Shown: piece after piece, positions 25,085 to 33,415 of the stretch | Position numbering within the stretch: position 1 is the first letter of the stretch | Layout of the letters: every line of letters begins with the position of its first letter | Assembly (NCBI RefSeq): GCF_014650955.1 | Contig: NZ_BMVY01000001.1 | Coordinates: 434,001-498,000 of the forward strand | DNA from: Streptomyces tauricus | Lineage (GTDB): Bacteria; Actinomycetota; Actinomycetes; Streptomycetales; Streptomycetaceae | Direction of reading: 5' to 3' | Length of the DNA stretch: 64,000 nt | The notes under the pieces: model-generated | The model's input: only the letters and a program-made list of their open reading frames with translations | Databases searched by the model: none | What the model was told of the DNA's origin: nothing | Program-made: the position numbers and the translations under genes

Positions 25085-25561
25085 ATGAATCTGGCTGGGC
25101 AGGCAAAAGGCCGGCAGCGACTGACGGACACTTCCGCGGCGGTAACCGCTGTGGTGGAGGGCAGCGCGGGTATCGGTGATGCCCGCGATGTGGCCCGTAC
25201 ATTTTTGGAATCCTTGCAGGCCGAGCAGGGGCTACCGGTGTCCTCGCGGGCGCTCGGAATGGCTCAGCTGGTGGTGTCGGAGCTGGTGACCAACGCGCGC
25301 AAACACGCTCCGGGTCCCTGTGTGATGACCCTGGAAGCCGACGACGGGGCCGTCGCGGTGACGGTGTGGGACAGCTGCGCCACGTTGCCGCAGATCCTGC
25401 CGCCGGACCCCGCTCGGGTCGGGCAGCACGGCCTGGAGATCGTCATGGCGCTGTGCCGGAGCTTCGAGGTCCACCGTGAGCCGGTCGGCAAGCGCATCCG
25501 GGCCTCGGTCGTCCTCGCCGACGACCCGGACGGTGACGCGGCCGGCCGCCGGCCGATGTGA
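25085..25561 (+). CDS. RsbW-like HATPase (anti-sigma-type ATP-binding protein)
   Basis: 158 aa. A GHKL ATPase fold is indicated by the N box LVVSELVTNARKHAPG (about residues 61-76) and a G1-type segment PDPARVGQHGLEIVMAL. Streptomyces genomes carry many such stand-alone anti-sigma kinases, which bind SigB-family sigma factors or anti-sigma antagonists. No antagonist gene is next to it; the SigB-family sigma factor at 38233-39108 is a possible distant partner. Sequence just upstream (about 25030-25065) contains GTTT and GGGGTAA elements, only weakly SigB-like. Confidence 0.8.
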   Translation: MNLAGQAKGRQRLTDTSAAVTAVVEGSAGIGDARDVARTFLESLQAEQGLPVSSRALGMAQLVVSELVTNARKHAPGPCVMTLEADDGAVAVTVWDSCATLPQILPPDPARVGQHGLEIVMALCRSFEVHREPVGKRIRASVVLADDPDGDAAGRRPM

Positions 25562-25573
25562 GCACGGGCGTGC

Positions 25574-25603
25574 GGCGGGCCGGCCGTACGAGGTCGGCCC
25601 GCC
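25574..25603. terminator. Bidirectional hairpin
   Basis: GGCGGGCCG and CGGCCCGCC with a 12-nt loop, between the convergent HATPase and ppk2 genes. Confidence 0.6.
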
Positions 25604-25697
25604 CGCTCCCGACCCGGTGGCGCCGAGAGCCCACGCAGGGCCGGGAGCCCACGCACGCCTGAAAGATGGGTGCGAGGGGCCGGGCACTCGGGCTCGG

Positions 25698-26501
25698 TCA
25701 GATGCTCGCCGCGTGGTCGGGGACGTACGTCTGCAGGTCGCGCGGCGGGCGCTCGTAGCCGGTCGACGGCGGTCGCTTCGGCAGCTCCAGCACCGGTGGG
25801 GGCACGTCGTGGTAGGGCAGCGACCCCAGCAGATGAGCGATCATGTTGAGGCGGGCCCGCCGCTTGTCGTCGCTCTCGACGATGAACCAGGGCGCCTCGG
25901 CGATGTCCGTGTGGACCAGCATCTCGTCCTTGGCCCGTGAGTACGCCTCCCAGTGGGTGACCGACTCCAGGTCCATCGGCGAGAGTTTCCAGCGCCGCAC
26001 AGGATCGTCGAGCCGCCGCCGGAACCGGTCCTCCTGCACGGCGTCGCTCACCGAGAACCAGTACTTGCGCAGCACGATTCCCTCCTCCACCAGCATCCGC
26101 TCGAAGATCGGACACTGGCGCAGGAAGAGCTGGTACTCCTGCTTCGTACAGAAGCCCATGACGTGCTCGACCCCGGCCCGGTTGTACCAGCTCCGGTCGA
26201 ACAGCACGATCTCCCCGGCCGCGGGAAGGTGTTCGGCGTAGCGCTGGAAGTACCACTGGGTGCGCTGCCGCTCGGTCGGCTTCGGCAGGGCCACGATCCG
26301 GGCGACCCGCGGATTGAGATGCTCGGCGACCCGTTTGATGGTGCCGCCCTTGCCTGCCGCGTCGCGCCCCTCGAAGACGACCACGAGCCGGGCACCCTCC
26401 GCCCGGACCCACTCCTGGAGCTTGACCAACTCGGTCTGCAGCCGCAGTAGTTCACGCTCGTACGGTTTGCGCGGCAGACTCGCCGCCTTCTTGTCGGCCA
26501 T
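25698..26501 (-). CDS. ppk2: Polyphosphate kinase 2
   Basis: 267 aa from ATG at 26501 with GGAGG four bases upstream. Walker A is EGRDAAGKGGTIKR (about 44-57) and the lid/Walker B region is LFDRSWYNRAGVEHVMGF. This single-domain PPK2 transfers phosphate between polyphosphate and nucleotides, generally making NDP or NTP from polyP. The length matches class I PPK2. It stands alone, convergent with the anti-sigma-type ATPase; a link to stress energy metabolism is inferred from function. Confidence 0.9.
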   Translation of the reverse strand: MADKKAASLPRKPYERELLRLQTELVKLQEWVRAEGARLVVVFEGRDAAGKGGTIKRVAEHLNPRVARIVALPKPTERQRTQWYFQRYAEHLPAAGEIVLFDRSWYNRAGVEHVMGFCTKQEYQLFLRQCPIFERMLVEEGIVLRKYWFSVSDAVQEDRFRRRLDDPVRRWKLSPMDLESVTHWEAYSRAKDEMLVHTDIAEAPWFIVESDDKRRARLNMIAHLLGSLPYHDVPPPVLELPKRPPSTGYERPPRDLQTYVPDHAASI

Positions 26502-26621
26502 ACCGCCTCCACCGCTCGCGAACCCGACGGAACCACCCCGCCCGAGGCCGGACACCAGAACAGCACGGTACTGACCACGGGGAGGCCGCGCACCCCGGAA
26601 GCGGTGGCTGCGGCCCGGTCC

Positions 26622-27034
26622 TCAGCCGGGGGCCACCTCGGCGATCAGTTCGCGTACGCGCGTCTCGATCGTGTCGCGGATGGGACGGACGGCCTCGACG
26701 CCCTGACCGGCGGGGTCGTCGAGTTGGGTGTCGAGGTACCGCTTGCCGGGGAAGACGAGGCACGCGTCGCCGCACCCCATGGTGATCACGACGTCGGACG
26801 ACTGGACGGCCTCCACCGTGAGGATCTTCGGGGTCTGCGTCGAGACGTCGACGCCGACCTCGGCCATCGCTTCGACCACGGCGGGTTGACGGTGTCGGCG
26901 GGGGCGGAGCCGGCGGAGCGGACCTCGATGCGGTCGCCGGCGAGGTGCGCGAGGAAGGCGGCGGCCATCTGGGAGCGGCCGGCGTTGTGGACGCAGACGA
27001 ACAGCACCGACGGGCGGGAGGCGGAAGCGCTCAC
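26622..27034 (-). pseudogene. arsC: arsC arsenate reductase interrupted by a frameshift
   Basis: Two frames together give a complete low-molecular-weight-phosphatase-type arsenate reductase. The first half (from 27034) has SVLFVCVHNAGRSQMAAAFL with the CX5R catalytic loop. The second half (from about 26880) has VDVSTQTPKILTVEAV, VVITMGCGDACLVFPGKRY and a normal C-terminus. They are out of register by one base: around 26885 the sequence reads AACCCGCCGTGG where the family reading needs one extra G. Everything else is conserved, so this is either a recent loss or a sequencing error. Confidence 0.8.
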
Positions 27035-27059
27035 GAAAGGCGGCTTTCTCGGGGCGTGG

Positions 27060-27188
27060 TCAGGGGGGCGGGTTCAAGTTCGGGGTCGGGTTCGTCGTGC
27101 GGGGGGGGCCGGTCTCGACCACCACCGTCACCAGCAGCCCGGTTCCGATCGCCTCCGCGGCGACCCGGCGGCCGAGCGGAGCCTTCAC
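27060..27188 (-). pseudogene. Aquaporin-type arsenite channel, N-terminal stub only
   Basis: A GTG at 27188 overlaps the arsR stop (GTGA). The first 24 residues, KAPLGRRVAAEAIGTGLLVTVV, match the start of actinobacterial MIP channels found in ars operons. The frame then reads Pro/Asn-rich residues through a run of eight G/C bases and stops after about 42 codons. Nearly the whole channel is deleted, leaving arsC directly downstream. The junction near 27095-27110 is probably the deletion scar. Confidence 0.65.
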
Positions 27189-27568
27189 GCGCCGGCTCCG
27201 GCAGCCCGCGGGGTGGCCAGGAACGCGCCGAGCCGGTCCAGTACGCCCGGCAGCACCCAGTAGTACACCCACGTCCCGCGACGCTCGCAGTCGATGAGAC
27301 CGGCCTGGCGCAGGAGTTTGAGGTGGTGGGAGATCGTCGGCTGGGACAGGTCGAAGGCCGGGGTCAACTCGCAGACGCACACCTCGCCGCGCTCGCTGCC
27401 CTCGCCGCGTGAGGCGATCATCGACATCAGGCGCAGGCGGACCGGGTCGCCCAGGGCCTTGAAGAACTTCGCCAGGTCGGCCGCCTGGTCGTCGTCCAGC
27501 GGCGCGGCGGCCAGGCCGGGGCAGCAGGCGCTGTCCTGGCCGATCAGCGCAAGTTCTTGTTTCGACAT
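27185..27568 (-). CDS. arsR: ArsR-family arsenic-responsive repressor
   Basis: 127 aa. The winged helix includes LAKFFKALGDPVRLRLMSMI, FDLSQPTISHHLKLLRQAG and CERRGTWVYYWV. Cys residues suited to As(III) sensing are CCPGL (15-16) and CVCEL (64, 66). It is divergent from arsM across a 104-bp region with an inverted repeat. The first gene of an operon that is now decayed downstream; the gene itself looks intact and may still control arsM. Confidence 0.92.
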   Translation of the reverse strand: MSKQELALIGQDSACCPGLAAAPLDDDQAADLAKFFKALGDPVRLRLMSMIASRGEGSERGEVCVCELTPAFDLSQPTISHHLKLLRQAGLIDCERRGTWVYYWVLPGVLDRLGAFLATPRAAGAGA

Positions 27569-27577
27569 GCTTCTATG

Positions 27578-27624
27578 TTGACGTCTTTCGATCCAAGGCG
27601 CAATGTTGTATCAATGAACGTCAA
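27578..27624. promoter_or_regulatory. Candidate ArsR operator region
   Basis: TTGACGT (27578-27584) and ACGTCAA (27618-27624) form a perfect 7-bp inverted repeat spanning the divergent arsR/arsM promoters. The right arm also contains a TCAATGAACGTCAAT direct-repeat-like element. AT content is locally raised. Confidence 0.5.
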
Positions 27625-27672
27625 TACAGACTGTTCCGGGCCGTTCCGCGGTCCATGACCAGGGAGTGAGAC

Positions 27673-28452
27673 ATGAGCGAGCAGTCCACCGACCTGCGCG
27701 AATCCGTCCGTCAGCGGTACGCCGCTGCGGCTCTGAAGGTCACGGCGACCGGGAATGCCACCGAAGGCGGCATCGGCTGTTGCGGGCCACAGCCGGTCGA
27801 GATCGACGACAACTTCGGCTCGACGCTGTACGGGGCCGACGAGCGTGACACCCTGCCCGCCGAGGCGGTCGCGGCCTCGCTCGGCTGCGGCAACCCCACC
27901 GCCGTCGCCGCACTGCGCGAGGGCGAACGCGTGCTCGACCTCGGCTCCGGCGGCGGAATCGACGTCCTGCTGTCCGCCCGGCGGGTGGGCCCGACCGGCA
28001 AGGCGTACGGACTGGACATGACGGAGGAGATGCTGGCGTTGGCCCTGGCCAACGCCGAGAAGGCGGGCGCGACGAACGTCGAGTTCCTCAAGGGCACCAT
28101 CGAGGCGATCCCGCTGCCCGCGGACACGGTCGACGTCGTCATCTCGAACTGCGTGATCAACCTGTCCACCGACAAGTCCGCCGTCTTCGCCGAGACCTTC
28201 CGTGTCCTCAGGCCCGGCGGTCGCATGGGCATCTCCGACGTCGTCGCCGACGACACCCTCACCCCCGGACAGCGGGCCGAGCGCGGAGACTACGTCGGCT
28301 GCATCGCCGGCGCCCTGTCCTTCGCCGAGTACCGCCAGGGGCTGGAGGCGGCCGGCTTCGCGGACATCGAGATCACCCCGACCCACTCGGTCGCCGACGG
28401 CATGCACTCGGCCATCGTCCACGCGACCAAGCCCACCGGGCCCGGCGCCTGA
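27673..28452 (+). CDS. arsM: Arsenite S-adenosylmethionine methyltransferase
   Basis: 259 aa. SAM motif I is VLDLGSGGGIDVLLSAR (about 87-103). The Cys set expected for As(III) binding is present: GCCGP (36-37), SLGCGNP (72), ISNCVINL (160) and GCIAGAL (210). ArsM methylates As(III) stepwise to mono-, di- and trimethyl species, the last of which is volatile. It is divergent from arsR. With arsC frameshifted and the channel deleted, this may be the only working arsenic function of the locus. Confidence 0.92.
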   Translation: MSEQSTDLRESVRQRYAAAALKVTATGNATEGGIGCCGPQPVEIDDNFGSTLYGADERDTLPAEAVAASLGCGNPTAVAALREGERVLDLGSGGGIDVLLSARRVGPTGKAYGLDMTEEMLALALANAEKAGATNVEFLKGTIEAIPLPADTVDVVISNCVINLSTDKSAVFAETFRVLRPGGRMGISDVVADDTLTPGQRAERGDYVGCIAGALSFAEYRQGLEAAGFADIEITPTHSVADGMHSAIVHATKPTGPGA

Positions 28453-28472
28453 TCTGCACCGGTGCGAGACAG

Positions 28473-28755
28473 CGGGCCCGTCCCTCGCGGACCACAGCGG
28501 ACGCCCGTCACCCGCGTGCACGTCGATGTCCGATCTCACCGGGGCCGGCGCGGCGAGACCGGGCCACCGTGGGAAGGGCGGCCAGGAGTCGTCGTGTCGC
28601 CACTCGCTCCGGAAGCAGGTGGCGGCGTCGGAGTCGGCTCCGTAGCCGCCACCCACGGGTTCGAAGGAGCCGTCAGGGTGTTCGAGCAACAGCGGGTACG
28701 GACCGGTCTCACGGCGGCGGGCGTCATCGGTAATGCACGCGGCACCTCTGACAAC
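28473..28755 (-). pseudogene. Coding-like remnant between arsM and the CHAP protein gene
   Basis: The gap holds a minus-strand reading frame with coding-like third-position GC and natural-looking protein sequence (ETGPYPLLLEHPDGSFEPVG, then ATCFRSEWRHDDSWPPFPRW), but no plausible start with a ribosome site and no clean end: the frame runs on under arsM. Best explained as a fragment of a small hypothetical gene. Family not recognised. Confidence 0.35.
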
Positions 28756-28783
28756 GCCCGCCGGTGAACCCCGGCGGAGCCGC

Positions 28784-30427
28784 TCAGCGGACGCGGATGA
28801 AGACCACGTCGTATCCGCTGTTCGTGGCACGGGACCTGACATAGACGCCGTCGTTGTCACCGTTGGGATTGCCCGTGTTGCCCTCGACGGTGGTGAAGGA
28901 CGATCCGGACACCGTCCGCACGATGCCTATGTGCTCGTTGCCGCCGGTGAAGTCGCTTCCGCCGTCCCAGTCGAAGGCCACGATGTCGCCCGGCTGCGGG
29001 CTGGTCGTCACCGACAGGCGGTAGTTGCCGGCCCGCGCCTGCTTGACCCAGCCCGAGACATAGGAGTTGCGGTAGGAACTGGCTCCGGTCTGCTTGGCCA
29101 CCCAGCTCACGAAGGTCGCGCACCAGGCGTAGTTGCTGGTGGAGAGCGACAGGCCCACGGATGAGCCGTAACTGTTCGCGCGTGCGCTGCCCTCGACCGT
29201 GCCGGCCTCGGCCTCGGCCACGTCGAGGATCTTGGCGTAGCCGCCGCCGGGCGGAGGCGACGACGGCGGGGTGACCGCGCCGTACAGCGCGGCCTTGGTG
29301 TTCGGTCCGGCCTGGCCGTCGACGGTCAGTCCTTTCTCGGCCTGGAAGTCCCTGACGGCGCTGCCGGTGAGCGGGCCGAAGTCGCCGTCGACGGCGAGAT
29401 CGGCACCGTGGTGGTTGAGCAGGCTCTGCAACTCGGTGACGCAGCCGCTGCGTTGCCCCTGCACGATCTCGTTCGGGCAGGAGGCGGAGTTCAGGTTGAT
29501 CGGCGCGGGCGCGCCGTTGCCGCCGCCCCCGCCGATGTTCGCGTACAGGGCGGCCTTGGTGTTCGGGCCGACCGCGCCGTCGGCGGTGAGGCCGCTCGCG
29601 GACTGGAACGCCTTCACGGCCGCCAGGGTCTGGGGCCCGAAGCTGGCGTCGACGTCGAGGCTCTGGCCCTTGCCGTTCAGCAGGGACTGCAGCGTGGCGA
29701 CGCAACCGCCGCTCTGCCCCTCCACGATGTTCTCCGGGCAGGACGACGACCGCAGGTCCAGGCTCGTCGACGGTGACTCGTCGGTGTCGTACAGGGCCCG
29801 CTTGGTGTCCGTACCGACCTGGCCGTCGGCCGTGAGGCCGCGGGAGGACTGGAAGGCGCGGACGGCGCTCGCCGTCCCGGCCCCGAAGTCGCCGTCCACG
29901 TCCACGGCGTAGCCCTGGTGGCGCAGCAGTCGCTGGAGCTCGGTGACGCATCCGCCCTTGGCGCCCTGGACGATGTTCGCGGGGCACGAGGAGGACTGCA
30001 GGTTGATGGGGGCGGGCGCCGAGCCGCCGGTCGCGTACAGCTTGCTCTTGGTCGCGGGGCCCACCCGCCCGTCGACGGCGATGGCGGTGGCGGCCTGGTA
30101 CTCACGGACGGCGTAGAGCGTGCCCGCCCCGAACTGACCGTCCACCACGAGACCGGCGCCGTGCGCGTTGAGCAGGTTCTGCAACTCCGTGACGCAACCG
30201 CTCGTCTGGCCCTGCACGATCTCGGCGGGGCAGGACGCGGAGGTCAGCCTGATCGGGGCCGGTGCCGCCGCGGCGGGCTGGGCGCCGATCACGATGCCGG
30301 CCGAGACCATGGCCGCGGTGGCGGCGAAGGTCCCGATGCGGGTCCGCCACCCGGTCCCGCCGCGGTGTGTGTCCCGCCGACGTGTTCTTTCGTCTTCGGC
30401 GTGAACGAGAGGTGCGACTCTTCCCAT
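28784..30427 (-). CDS. Secreted four-repeat peptidoglycan-binding protein with CHAP amidase/peptidase domain
   Basis: About 547 aa from ATG at 30427 (start uncertain). A twin-Arg-rich N-terminus and hydrophobic stretch ending GAQPAAAAPAP indicate export. Four PG_binding_1 repeats follow, each opening with a Ser-Cys-Pro motif (for example SASCPAEIVQG) and containing GxxGxxTxxAVxxFQ-type cores. After a Pro/Gly linker comes a CHAP domain with the catalytic Cys in SNYAWCATFVSW and His in NEHIGIVRTV. It should bind and cut cell-wall peptidoglycan. A strong terminator separates it from the related small protein upstream. Confidence 0.9.
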   Translation of the reverse strand: MGRVAPLVHAEDERTRRRDTHRGGTGWRTRIGTFAATAAMVSAGIVIGAQPAAAAPAPIRLTSASCPAEIVQGQTSGCVTELQNLLNAHGAGLVVDGQFGAGTLYAVREYQAATAIAVDGRVGPATKSKLYATGGSAPAPINLQSSSCPANIVQGAKGGCVTELQRLLRHQGYAVDVDGDFGAGTASAVRAFQSSRGLTADGQVGTDTKRALYDTDESPSTSLDLRSSSCPENIVEGQSGGCVATLQSLLNGKGQSLDVDASFGPQTLAAVKAFQSASGLTADGAVGPNTKAALYANIGGGGGNGAPAPINLNSASCPNEIVQGQRSGCVTELQSLLNHHGADLAVDGDFGPLTGSAVRDFQAEKGLTVDGQAGPNTKAALYGAVTPPSSPPPGGGYAKILDVAEAEAGTVEGSARANSYGSSVGLSLSTSNYAWCATFVSWVAKQTGASSYRNSYVSGWVKQARAGNYRLSVTTSPQPGDIVAFDWDGGSDFTGGNEHIGIVRTVSGSSFTTVEGNTGNPNGDNDGVYVRSRATNSGYDVVFIRVR

Positions 30428-30541
30428 GGCGGCGAGGTTCTCCTTCGGTTGCTGGCAACGGCTGGCACTGCTGGCGGTTGCTGGAACGTCGGCTGACGCA
30501 TCGGCGTGGACCCCGGCCCCGGCCCCGGCCCTGACCGACCT

Positions 30542-30584
30542 CGACCCCGGCCCGTCCTTGCCGTTCAAGGACGGGCCGGGGTCG
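30542..30584 (-). terminator. Strong hairpin terminator
   Basis: Perfect 19-bp arms CGACCCCGGCCCGTCCTTG and CAAGGACGGGCCGGGGTCG with a 5-nt loop, 20 bases after the stop of the small peptidoglycan-binding protein gene. Confidence 0.9.
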
Positions 30585-30603
30585 GTAAGGCGTTGGGGGG
30601 CGG

Positions 30604-31050
30604 TCAGGCGGCGAAGCGCTTGAACGCCGCCCGGGTGCCCGAACCGGCGATGCCGTCGATGGCGCCCGTGTAGCCGTAGCTGTCCTTCAGCAGACGCTGC
30701 AGCGCCTTGATGGTGTTGGGGCCGGGGTCCCCGTCGATGGCGCCGGTGTAGCCCCAGTACGTCGCGAGGCAGCGCTGGAAGGCCTTCCAGCTGTTGGTGC
30801 CCAGCTGACCGTCGATGGCTCCCGTGTAGCCCCAGTGGTACGCGAGGAAGTCCTGGACGTTCTTGGCCTCGGCCGTGGTCAGACCGAAGTTCTCCGTCGC
30901 GGTCACGGCGGCGGGCTGTGCGACCGCCGTCGTCTGCGCGGTGGTCGCGGTCGCCGCGAAGCTGGTGCCCGCGGTCGCCACACTGCCGACGGTGAGGCCG
31001 ACAACGGTGACGAGGCCGGCGAGGGTCGTGCCCAGAGCGTTCGGTCGCAT
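30604..31050 (-). CDS. Small secreted protein with three peptidoglycan-binding-type repeats
   Basis: 148 aa from ATG at 31050 with GAGG five to eight bases upstream. A signal peptide spans about residues 1-33 (TTLAGLVTVVGLTVGSVATA). The mature part has three copies of a short repeat centred on Y(W/G)YTGAIDG, each followed by an amphipathic KAFQR/KALQR helix, a compact PG_binding_1 variant. No catalytic domain. It is divergent from a membrane-spanning HTH regulator that carries the same type of domain outside the cell, so regulator and ligand-like protein may work together. Confidence 0.82.
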   Translation of the reverse strand: MRPNALGTTLAGLVTVVGLTVGSVATAGTSFAATATTAQTTAVAQPAAVTATENFGLTTAEAKNVQDFLAYHWGYTGAIDGQLGTNSWKAFQRCLATYWGYTGAIDGDPGPNTIKALQRLLKDSYGYTGAIDGIAGSGTRAAFKRFAA

Positions 31051-31223
31051 GCTTTCCTCTTTCGGTCGTGGAATCTGCACCTGTCCCGACTGACGGGACC
31101 AGGTGGCGAGGTCAAAGGTGCAGGGCGCCGGGGCCTCGTCGCCACGGCTGTGGCACAGGTGGCGGTTGCTCGGGACGACCACCCTGCTGACCTGCGACTA
31201 CAGGGTGCAGGGGGACGGTTGTG

Positions 31224-31250
31224 TGGGACAGCTGTGACAGATGTGACAGG
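31224..31250. repeat. Three 9-bp direct repeats in the divergent promoter
   Basis: TGGGACAGC, TGTGACAGA and TGTGACAGG stand in tandem at a 9-bp period, 66 bp before the ATG of the XRE/PG-binding regulator. Candidate binding site for one of the two neighbouring HTH regulators. Confidence 0.5.
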
Positions 31251-31315
31251 CTCATGCAGAATGCGAAGCAGCGGAGGGGGCCGCTGATCACGTTCGTGAC
31301 CGCTTTGGGGGAACC

Positions 31316-32158
31316 ATGTCGCGCTACAAGGCGCTGTCCGCTGAACTCGATCCTTGTGCGCGGCAGTTGGTGGAACGCTTACGCCAGCTGAAGGATCACG
31401 GCGAGCTGACGATGCGACACCTCGCGGCGAAGACCGGCTACAGCGCCAAGTCGTGGGAGCGGTACCTGGGAGGCACCTCGCTGCCGCCCCGGGAGGCGGT
31501 GGAGGCACTGGCCCGGGTCACCGGCGCCGACCCCGTCCCCCTGATCGCGCTGCACGAGATCGCGGCCGACACCTGGGGGAGCGGGCGCGCCAGGACCGCC
31601 ACAGCAGAGCCGCGCCCCACGACGCAGAAACAGGAACCGATCACACTGATCGGGCCCACGCCACCGCATGCCACAACACCGCATGCCACAACACCACGTG
31701 CCACGACATCACCTACCACGGCACCGGCCGCCGGCCGCTTCCCGCACATCCACATCGCTCTCACGACGGGCGTCGTAGCCCTCGCCGTGGCCCTCCTCGC
31801 GGCGCTGCTGCTCATGCTGCGCCTCGACGAGGACATCACCCCGGCAGCCGTCGCCGCCCCACCCAGCACGACCGCGGCCTCGCCGTCGCCCTCCTACACC
31901 TGCCGTATCAGCCGTATCGGCGGCCGTTGGTCGGCAGGCATCAACCAAGGCCGGAACGACGAGATCGTGTACGGGGCCACGGGCGCCGACGTGGCCGAGG
32001 CGCAGTGTCTGCTGCGCCGGGCGGGCATCTCACCCGGCGGCATCGACGGCATGTTCGGCCCGCTGACGCTGCGGGCCGTCAAGACGTTCCAGCAGCGCGA
32101 GGGCCTGGTCGTCGACGGCATGCTGGGGCCGCGCTCCTGGAAGGCGCTACGCGGATGA
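31316..32158 (+). CDS. Transmembrane XRE-type regulator with extracellular peptidoglycan-binding domain
   Basis: 280 aa. Cytoplasmic HTH at about residues 15-75 (LTMRHLAAKTGYSAKSWERYL), a Thr/Pro/His-rich linker containing ATTPHATTPRATT repeats, one transmembrane helix at about 147-168, and a C-terminal PG_binding_1 domain at about 220-280 (ADVAEAQCLLRRAG, RAVKTFQQREGLVVDG). The charge pattern predicts HTH inside and the sugar-binding domain outside. Its stop overlaps the next regulator's ATG (ATGA). A one-component sensor of wall state or wall fragments is inferred. Confidence 0.8.
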   Translation: MSRYKALSAELDPCARQLVERLRQLKDHGELTMRHLAAKTGYSAKSWERYLGGTSLPPREAVEALARVTGADPVPLIALHEIAADTWGSGRARTATAEPRPTTQKQEPITLIGPTPPHATTPHATTPRATTSPTTAPAAGRFPHIHIALTTGVVALAVALLAALLLMLRLDEDITPAAVAAPPSTTAASPSPSYTCRISRIGGRWSAGINQGRNDEIVYGATGADVAEAQCLLRRAGISPGGIDGMFGPLTLRAVKTFQQREGLVVDGMLGPRSWKALRG

Positions 32159-33111
32159 CACGGACCGCACCCTCACCGCCGGGTGCCCGACTGGCCGTCG
32201 TACTGCAGCAGTTGAAGCAGCGCACCGGTCTGAGCCTGGCGCAGCTCGCGAACGTGACCACCTTCAGCAAGTCGTCCTGGGAGCGCTACCTCAACGGCAA
32301 GAGCCTGCCGCCGCGCAGCGCGGTCATCGAGCTGTGCCGCCTCGTCGGCGAAGCGCCCGACCATTCATTGGCGCTCCTGGACCTGGCCCGAACGCACCGA
32401 ACGCCCACGACGCACGGGACACCGCCGGCCGAGAGCAGCGAGCCGACGCGGGGCACACCGGCTGGTCAGCGCACCGAAAAGGGGCAGGAGACGGACAAGT
32501 CACCCCCTGCCCCCGCCGCCCCGCCCGAGGCGACCCCACCCGACACCGACGCCGCCCCCACTCCCACCCACACCCGCCCGACCAACCACCGCCCCGTAAC
32601 CATCCTCACGGCCCTGGTATCGGTCTGTGCCGTGGCCGTAGGGGCGCTCGTACTCATCCACCTGCCCCCCTCCCGCGACGGCAGGACGGCGCCACCGTCT
32701 CCCACGCCGCCCCCGGTCACCGGGGCCCTCTGCCGGCACAAGGCATGCCAGGACAAGGACCCGATCACGATGAGATGTGCCGCCGAGCCGATGACGCTCG
32801 CCGAGCACGAGACCGCCACGGGTGCCTGGATCCAGATCCGCTACAGCGAGGAGTGCGGGGCGAGTTGGGCCCGGATGTGGGGCGCGGCCATGGACGACCG
32901 CGTCGAGTTGTTGGCAGGCGGTCAGGGCGGCTCCCGCCACGACGCACGGGTCACCAGCCGCAACGAGGCGGACACCTACGTCCACACACGCATGAGCGTG
33001 GTGAGCCCTGGAACACGGGTACAGGCTTGCTTCAGCCCGGCGGCGGGCGGCACAAAGGAATGCGTCAGAACACACCCGGACCAGTCGGTCGCGACTCCGC
33101 ACCACGGCTGA
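32155..33111 (+). CDS. Transmembrane XRE-type regulator with extracellular DUF2690 domain
   Basis: 318 aa from the ATGA overlap. The HTH (LSLAQLANVTTFSKSSWERYL, about 27-47) is clearly paralogous to that of the upstream gene, sharing SWERYLxGxSLPPR. A long Pro/Thr-rich linker leads to one transmembrane helix (about 148-169), then a DUF2690 domain with CRHKACQDKDPITMRC and an RYSEECGASWARMW block. DUF2690 is a small Cys-containing extracytoplasmic domain of unknown role common in Streptomyces. It probably works with the upstream regulator as a pair. Confidence 0.82.
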   Translation: MTRTAPSPPGARLAVVLQQLKQRTGLSLAQLANVTTFSKSSWERYLNGKSLPPRSAVIELCRLVGEAPDHSLALLDLARTHRTPTTHGTPPAESSEPTRGTPAGQRTEKGQETDKSPPAPAAPPEATPPDTDAAPTPTHTRPTNHRPVTILTALVSVCAVAVGALVLIHLPPSRDGRTAPPSPTPPPVTGALCRHKACQDKDPITMRCAAEPMTLAEHETATGAWIQIRYSEECGASWARMWGAAMDDRVELLAGGQGGSRHDARVTSRNEADTYVHTRMSVVSPGTRVQACFSPAAGGTKECVRTHPDQSVATPHHG

Positions 33112-33116
33112 CGTGT

Positions 33117-33411
33117 GAGCGTTGGATCGGCGCGGACAACACCGCGGACTTCTCCGTGACCGGTGACGCCATCTCCGGTGCGGCCGGCGAGACGGTCACG
33201 GCCGAGCTCCCGTTCAAGGACAACGGTCCGGCCTGGTTCGGCCACCTCGGATCCGGCGACCCGCTCGTCAGGGTCCGGCTGATCGTGCCCCAGGGGGCCA
33301 AGGTCACCGGCATGCGGTCCGGCGCACGTTCGCGTTCTCGGTGCGTGTCGACACCGTGGTGCCCGGGGCTACACAGGGCGAAGCAGGTGGGGCCCGGCCT
33401 AAAATAGTAGC
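33117..33411 (+). pseudogene. Remnant of a secreted repeat-domain protein, frameshifted
   Basis: One frame reads TADFSVTGDAISGAAGETVT, then a KDNGPAWFGHLGSGDPLVRV segment and VPQGAKVTG, typical of a beta-sandwich domain in Streptomyces secreted proteins. The matching end of that domain, RTFAFSVRVDTVVPGAT, continues in another frame from about 33323. There is no start codon, signal peptide or complete end. This is gene debris between the regulator pair and marR. Confidence 0.55.
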
Positions 33412-33415
33412 CATG

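Noticed and set aside
31216-31262. CRISPR-like short repeats before the XRE regulator
   Set aside because: Only three 9-bp units without spacers; a regulatory direct repeat is far more likely.
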